From Gnetum montanum (taxonomy: Eukaryota; Streptophyta; Gnetopsida; Gnetales; Gnetaceae), in the NCBI GenBank assembly GCA_015680685.1, contig MNCI01005936.1, forward strand, positions 617,737-681,736: DNA of 64,000 bases, given 5' to 3'. How positions within the stretch are numbered: position 1 is the stretch's first letter; each line of letters opens with the position of its first letter. Positions 57,959 to 64,000 of this stretch are shown here, piece by piece. The notes beneath the pieces were generated by a model. That model saw nothing but the letters and a program-made list of their open reading frames with translations. It searched no databases and was not told where the DNA came from. Made by a program: the position numbers and the translations under genes.

Positions 57959-58824
57959 TTGTTTGGAATGTTGAATATTATTAAAAAAATAAATTTGTTA
58001 GCCCAATTTTGGTTGAAAGGTTAACTATTAATTATAGCGTTAAATAATATTTTTTCCATAATGCTTTGAAAGAGTTTCTATGTCTTCATATTGCAATGCA
58101 CAAGGAATCAAATTCAGAAGGGCAAGTGAAACATGCATGGAAAACGATCCATGAGAATTTAGAAATATTTTGCAGCATAAGATTTATTAAGTTATCATTC
58201 TCATTATGTTAAGTTATGCTTCTCATTATGCAATCATAACAATTTGACCAAAATTGTTACTTAATACATCAAACTTGATTAAATGGTGACCTGGATAATT
58301 TTCAATAGAGTAGATGAACTAAAATTCAACTTAGTTTTTGGAAGATTCTCTTGGCCAAATTATAAATATATAACTAAGCTAGTTATAAAAACCTAATGAG
58401 TGGTAGTGTGATATATATCATTAAAAATAAAAATAATTATAAAAATCTATTTGAACAATTGTTGTGGTTTGCTTAGTATTAGGAAAAAAATAAAAAAATT
58501 CTTTAAAACTTATTTTGATTAAGGTTTGAAACTATATCTAAATTTGTGGTAATATCTTTCATCTTTGACATGTTCATTAAACTTTTAATTTTATTAAGCA
58601 AACATCTTACTAAGAACTTAAGAGTTTGAAAATTTAATTAATAAATCTTTTCATAAATATCATGACATTCTTTATCATATCTTTAACACAAATGAAAGGT
58701 TATATTTCATGAGAAATTTTGGCTCATAATAAAAGATTCTTTTCCTCCTCATCTAAAAAAAGACATTAAGATTTTACTAGATATTGAAACAAAATTTTAA
58801 AAATATGAAGCGTTAGACCTCTTG

Positions 58825-58860
<36 letters not shown>

Positions 58861-59304
58861 TGAAGGCAAGCACAATAATCAAGATTAAAATAAATTTTAG
58901 TTGCATGGTACCTTTCAAGGAAATTAAATTTCTTAATCTATTTGTAGAAAGAACCTTTGTATACATGATTTGCTCATAGATTTATGAAAAATGATGCAGA
59001 AAGATGAAAGTCAACTTGGTCATTGTAGTTGATTATGGTATTCTTGAAATAATTATAACTATAGGATTGCTAAACACTTTTATTTTTTTACATGGTCATC
59101 CATGTCCATGTTGTTGAGTGTATTGATGGTAAAATGCTGACTAAATACATGAAATAAATTTTCCATACAATGAAAATGGAGTCTTTGAGGCTTTGAAGGA
59201 TTGATACCCCTTTATGGCACTAGAAGGGTAACACCCTATTTGTAAGTTTATAGTCTACACTCGTAATCTTTCTGCATCTTCATTGGATAAATATTCCAAA
59301 AAAT
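57959..59304. other. AT-rich sequence without recognised gene
   Basis: No coding signal. Contains an (AT)n microsatellite at 58827-58858. Confidence 0.5.
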
Positions 59305-60159
59305 GTAGTCCAACACCCAACCATACGAGTTACGAGTATTCACACATAGCCTGGTTGAATTCTATGGATAAAGCAATGTAATTATGCTAGTAATTGATTA
59401 GAGTTCATGATTGTTGTCTTCCCATGTGAGTTAGTAAAATCGATGTGTATGGTTTAACTCATGGTGAGGCATACGATAATGATGTTGTGTTGGCCATAAT
59501 TCACCTAGAAAACATAAGGTAAGAGTCAAGGTTTCTAATTCTAAGTAATAGTAAACAAATCTAATCTAGCCTATGTGCTAAGCATTTGGTCTTGACCTTT
59601 TGTTTACACCTTGGACTTCATGTAACTACTATTAGGATTACCAAGTACCTCACTATTGGGTGTACCAAGTGATAGTAGTATTAGGTTACCAAGTAATTAC
59701 ACTTAAGTGTTTGAGATAAGTCGTACCCATTCTGCTTAATAATAGGGATAGTAAAGTGTATAGAAAGTAAATTAGTAACTAATGAAAATAGTAAACATTA
59801 AGCTAACTGAAAAATAGTAAAATTATTCTAAGTGTAAGCAATAAAGACTAAGTGATGCTGCAATGATGTAGAGTAATCTCGATCTTTATTTCTATGCATC
59901 AAATGTGTCCAAGTACATTCCACTCGAATAAAGATAACATTCAATTACTAAACATCATACTACGGGTATACACTCCTAAGTGCTATGTGCTAAAATCAAG
60001 AAAACAAACTGATAAATTTTGCTAAGTGTGAAAGGAAACTATATGTAGATGGTGCACCTAAGTGTTGTATTTATAGGTCTGCACACATCCACAATATTGG
60101 ATACACAACATCATAGCTTGTGGTCCAATATCGTGGCTGAGAAAAAAATTGATTTATCA
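59305..60159 (-). repeat. Element F 3' LTR, outer edge degraded
   Basis: Shares CCAACCATACGA, GTGAGGCATA-GATAATGATGTTG and other words with the LTRs at 23210 and 49636. The expected TGATGAG...GGTACCCC start is lost or mutated. Confidence 0.68.
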
Positions 60160-60399
60160 TACCCCCACGATTGATTGGAAACTCGTCCTTGAGTTAAAAA
60201 AAATGAGGATGGAGTTCCATACAAAATTAGGAGGTAGATTTACATGAAACTGACTCTTATGTACATGACTCTCTAATGTCGTAGTGGAGTTTACAAAAAT
60301 GACATAATTCATGACATAACAAATTTTCAAAAGGAACAAAATTTGATGGAACTGGATGTAGCCTTATGTTGTTCCAAGTCACAGTGGCTCTTCCATTGG

Positions 60400-60839
60400 T
60401 TGCTTTCCCTGATCATTAGGCTTATAGAATTTGTATTGGTTTAGGAGTGTTGAATTTTTTCTTCTTTGTTCTGGGATCATGAACTATCTATGTTGATGAA
60501 CCAATGTTTGATGGAGTCAGCATGTCCCATGGGCATGTCAACTATGAAAACATTTGGTTTGCTTTGACATACCAAGCAATGAATTACCTTCTTTTTTCCT
60601 CAAATGCTCTGGCCTTTTCTCTTAATTCATGATAGTCTAATAGTATTTTGGCCAATTTTGGTGCTACATCTTTCTGCTCATGGTAGCTAGCCTTTACTAC
60701 TTTCAGTTCAGAGTTTGCCACTTGAAGTTTTTGCAGGGCATCTTTATGATCTACAAACGTTTTCTCATATAGTGCATAGGTGGTTGCTACTTGCTGTTCT
60801 AACTTATTCTTGGGCTTGCCTACTATCAACATGACCAAG
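60400..60839 (-). pseudogene. Element F 3' ORF, C-terminal part
   Basis: The segment 60838-60584 reads VGKPKNKLEQQVATTYALYE and QVANSELKVVKASYHEQKD, matching element A 16090-16290 and B 1780-1560. The weaker segment to about 60400 matches the 'AWYVK...CPWD' end. It is cut at 60840 by element D. Confidence 0.7.
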
Positions 60840-61623
60840 TGATGAGTGGCAAGGTACCCCTACACTCAACCATACGAATAAGAGAGTCTCATGTGCGATC
60901 CAGTCAAACTCCAAGGACTAAGTGCTTACGCACCCTAATGAAACACTTAAGGTTAATCAATCGTTGTTTTCCCAAACTTACTTGTATTGTTACGGTTGTA
61001 TGGTTAAGTAAGTCTGAGGTATATGATTTTTATATCTTTTATCTTTTTATCACCTATGCTAAGCGAGGAAAGGGTGAAGAGACTAAGTAACTAACTTCCA
61101 CTAACTAAGCTTTAATTATCTTAGCATTAGTATCCGTTCCCACTTGCCGTCCATACCCTGAACTAGTGCAACACTACTGGGATTACCAAACGCTATTCGT
61201 TACTAGGTTACCAAGCATTACATAAGTGCTTGAAGTGGTTGTACTGAATGCACTTAACTAGGAGAGTGAAAGGTTGAGAGAGATTAATTATCTAAGAAAG
61301 CATTTAAACGTTTAACAATAATTAAAGTCCTATTTAGATTAGTCCATATGCTGCAAGGTTTATCCAAACGTTTGTCTTTATTGCCGTACACAAATGTGTG
61401 CTCACGTACAATTTGCTCGAATAAAGATCTATTAACTTTGAGACTCCTACTGTGGGCACATGGAAATTATTCTAACTCTGGAATGGTAAAACTGCTATAG
61501 TTTGACTAAGGGTCTAGATTTAGATGATGAAACAAGGGAAATTGCCTCTTATTTATAGAACTGGCGATAGGCTGCGAAATCACATACGCGATATCGTGGC
61601 CCATGCGATATCGCATCCCATCA
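60840..61623 (-). repeat. Element D 3' LTR
   Basis: 784 bp, TGATGAGTGGCAAGG...CATCCCATCA. GCGATATCGC-type palindromes at 61585-61615. On the minus strand TATAAATAAG near 61559-61550. Closest in this window to the solo LTR at 21281. Confidence 0.85.
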
Positions 61624-63560
61624 TATCCCCATGACTAAATGAAAGCTCGTCCTCGAGTTCCTTACAAAATATTGGGAAGGTATGAGATTATTGACTTGAG
61701 TGACACTAATGGTGAATGGGGTGACATGTGAACTGATCATCATTAGAAAACATGACAAAATTAGTGTTCATGACAAAAAGAGTGAACACTATACACATTT
61801 GATGTCCAGCCTTATTTGGCAGCTGAGAGAGAAGAGAGAAGAGAGAGAGAGAGAAGAGAGAAGAGAGAGAGAGAAGAAGAAGAAATCTGTTGCTTCCAAT
61901 GCCAAGATTTTTTCGTTCGTTGTCCATCCATAAGCGCGTCATCAATCTTGTTCCTTGCATAACTGCTTCAGCACCAGTCCATTCCAAGTGTTTCCTCCAA
62001 ATCCCGTCTGTTGGTGTATGATTTCCATCTACACATACAACACAGTCTTATATTAGCAAGGGTAAATAAATTATAATGCAATTGATACCTTGCTTCAATG
62101 TAGGGTCCATTGGTTGAGTTGTGATATGGTTGATACGGATCTGAAAATATAATACTCATGACTACCTGAGGTGTAGGGGTTAAGAGAAAATCGAAATAAA
62201 TTGGACCAGGACACCCATGACTAAGAGTGAACCTCCAGTAGCGATAGAATGGAAAAAGATAAGGAATAAGAAAGATGGAGAAAAAGAAACAACGGTCACG
62301 CCAATAAAATGGATGTCAAAGATGTAAATAAACAAAACAAAATAAATGGTGATTGTCTAAATGTTTAAAGGAAAGAAATTAATGGATGCACCAAATAGGA
62401 ATGCCAGTGGGTCCTCCCCAAAGCAGGCTCATGCCCTTAATTCCCTAACAATCCCACATTCAAAGAGTCCATAGGCTCTAGGAATGTCATTTGGAGACAA
62501 GAGTTAAAGTCTTAACCACAAGAATTTACCAAAAAGAAAACAATGCATCCACCAAAATATGAACTACTGATATAGTCGACAATGAGATAAAAAATGGAGA
62601 AAGAAGGCTGGCAAGGAGAGAATGGAATGGAGTCTCAAGAACAAGGTGGTGTACAACCCCTTATGTGTTAATGGTTAATGTGACTCAGTAGATCTCATTC
62701 CAAATCCAACCCCAAACAAACCACATCTAGTGACTTTGCATTAATACATTCGGCCAATCCATCCACCCGAAGTAACAAGAATGCCTTCACCAAAGAGCCA
62801 CCACCATTCCAATGAAACGAAAGAGGAGAAAGTAGGAAGTGAGAAGGACCTTAGTTAGAGGGAACATGTTTATTTTAGTTCCATAACTAGTGCTTGTAGC
62901 CCAAGTGATTATTTTGTCTAAGGGGTGTGCTTGGAATTCTCACTATTTTTTTTTGTGTTTTCGCATGAGAACCACACCATGCAAAGACTTATTATTTTTA
63001 TTTTCTTAGCTTCTTGATAATGGAGTGATGTCAGAATGGTAAGGAAAACTTAAGAAGAAGACATCCAAGCACCCAAGAGAATGGCCAGCACAAGTGCATC
63101 AAATCCCCTGGAAGTCACACCCTCTTCAATCCTTGAATCCTTCCTTAGTTTTGAGAAATGCTCAGTCACCGATTTGTTGATAATTCTTATTATTGAAAAA
63201 GGGACTGTACAGTTCCAAGCCAAGAGAGACCATAGAAAATTAGGGATGCATGGATGACGTGGACACATTGCCTGCTATATCAAGAGAACCATACCTTAGT
63301 ATCAACATCATAACTTAAAGGTAAAAACCAAACATTAGCAATTAATAGGATACAGTTCGTACCATCATCAAGAACACTTATTAGGTGAAGAATCAAACAA
63401 AATAAACAAACACACACAGAAATGAAAGAGTATGAATGATGTTGCAAGACAAAAACAAGAAAAGTTGAAGAAATTTGTAAAAAAAAAAAACTTAAAAAGA
63501 AACTGAGGGCCTTAAATGATTAGCATAGGTGGCCATCTCCCCCATGACTGAATTGAAAGG
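61624..63560 (-). other. Element D noncoding module and 3' ORF remnant
   Basis: Contains a (GA)n tract at 61822-61876, an acceptor-like TTGTATGTGTAG ending at 62029 before ATG 62028 (minus; 28 codons to a stop), the GGGGAGGACCCACT block (62416-62402) and the conserved motif CTTTGCATGGTGTGGTTCTC (62989-62970, minus). The long 3' ORF of A and B is absent. Confidence 0.55.
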
Positions 63561-63599
63561 GAGAGATCAAAAATAATGAGTGCTTTTTGAATTTTTTAG

Positions 63600-64000
63600 A
63601 AGTTTCCAACTTCTCCCAATTGATGTTTTTAGGTTAAGGCTTGGAAGTTGGCGACGCTCTTGCTCCAGTGTATCTATGCTTTCGACGTGGCTGCAAGTTG
63701 GTCCCCCAGTTAGTTCCATGCATATTGGTGAGTTGCACTCTTGATTAGCTATCAACCACTGGGTGTTCTCTTGTTGTGTGGTTGCTACATACAGGCACTT
63801 TTGTATGTTAACTTTCTGGACACACTGGTTGCATGCAGGAAATGTTGAACATCCCTATATGCCATCACCCTCTGTATCACTGTATGTGATGCATGGGACC
63901 TTCTTCTTATCAATCTTTTCATAAGTATTTTTCTTAGATATTTCTAAAGAAAGATTGCAGATTCCTAGGCATGTGTTTATGGTGCTTAGCCATGCCCTTC
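63600..64000 (-). pseudogene. Element D protease/linker region, partial
   Basis: Aligns with element B 7920-8340 and C 36890-37310, including HPMSL/HY-CMQ-like text and the 'TWLGIC' end at the window edge. Interrupted by stops. Confidence 0.55.

Larger units (their letters stand above)
59305..60839 (-). mobile_element. Element F: 3' end of an Athila-like element
   Basis: Minus-strand LTR (about 59305-60159, outer end degraded; inner end TTTATCA), purine tract with CTCAAGGACGAG block at 60160-60200, and the C-terminal part of the 3' ORF. Element D is inserted at 60840; the rest of F should lie beyond D, outside the window. Confidence 0.72.
60840..64000 (-). mobile_element. Element D: internally deleted Athila-like element (runs off the window)
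   Basis: Minus-strand element inserted in F's 3' ORF. Its 3' LTR is 60840-61623, followed by purine tract, 3' ORF remnant, noncoding module (to about 63560) and then directly protease-region sequence (63600-64000). Integrase, RNase H and RT are missing. The 5' half is outside the window. Confidence 0.8.

Noticed and set aside
1-64000. CRISPR arrays, bacterial operons, rRNA genes or integrated virus genomes
   Set aside because: No spaced repeat array, operon structure, rRNA motif or virus-specific gene was recognised; the reverse transcriptases are of Ty3/Athila and LINE type.

Overview
This window looks like nuclear DNA from a land plant with a large, repeat-rich genome. The evidence is nested Athila-type Ty3 (gypsy) LTR retrotransposons, plant-type LINE reverse transcriptases, a tRNA-like SINE, a COBRA-like pseudogene and one intron-containing gene whose closest known relatives are plant TMEM87/'lung seven transmembrane receptor' proteins. 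The species cannot be read from the sequence; a gymnosperm or another large-genome lineage would fit.

Only one intact cellular gene is visible: a five-exon gene on the + strand (CDS 52111-56488, 517 codons) for a signal-peptide plus seven-helix GOST/TMEM87-family Golgi protein. Everything else recognisable is transposon or decayed sequence. A COBRA-like (GPI-anchored cell-wall protein) pseudogene lies at 26970-27549.

Layout. 1-671: LTR edge and LINE remnant. 672-20576: element B, minus strand, an Athila-like element with gag, protease, RT, RNase H, integrase and an extra 3' ORF, split by element A (plus strand, 9375-17754), which sits in B's gag with a perfect 5-bp target duplication. 21281-21862: solo LTR containing the 226-N gap. 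22260-26520: minus-strand LINE remnant interrupted by a 3' fragment of element G. 26521-31015: the COBRA-like pseudogene and repetitive, otherwise unassigned DNA. 31016-41194: element C, minus strand, both LTRs present, no 3' ORF. About 41735-47920: element E, plus strand, a heavily mutated remnant with a SINE inserted in it. 48130-51560: LINE remnant split by a solo LTR with a perfect target duplication. 51600-57000: the cellular gene. 57440-57760: LINE scrap with a four-fold 45-bp tandem repeat. 59305-64000: element F, minus strand, with element D (minus) inserted in its 3' ORF and running off the window.

The Athila-like copies share LTRs of about 780-900 bp bounded by TGATGA...TCATCA, a primer-binding site resembling tRNA-Asp, and a conserved purine tract before the 3' LTR. 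They fall into two forms: A, B, E, F and G carry a long coiled-coil 3' ORF, whereas C and D carry only a short remnant. In A, B, D and E a splice-acceptor-like AG directly abuts the 3' ORF ATG, which suggests a spliced second mRNA. A, B and E have Asn in place of the first catalytic Asp of integrase, while C keeps the DDE triad but has an altered RT box. A and D carry large, different internal deletions. No copy in the window looks autonomous. All identifications come from reading translations by eye; no database search was run.
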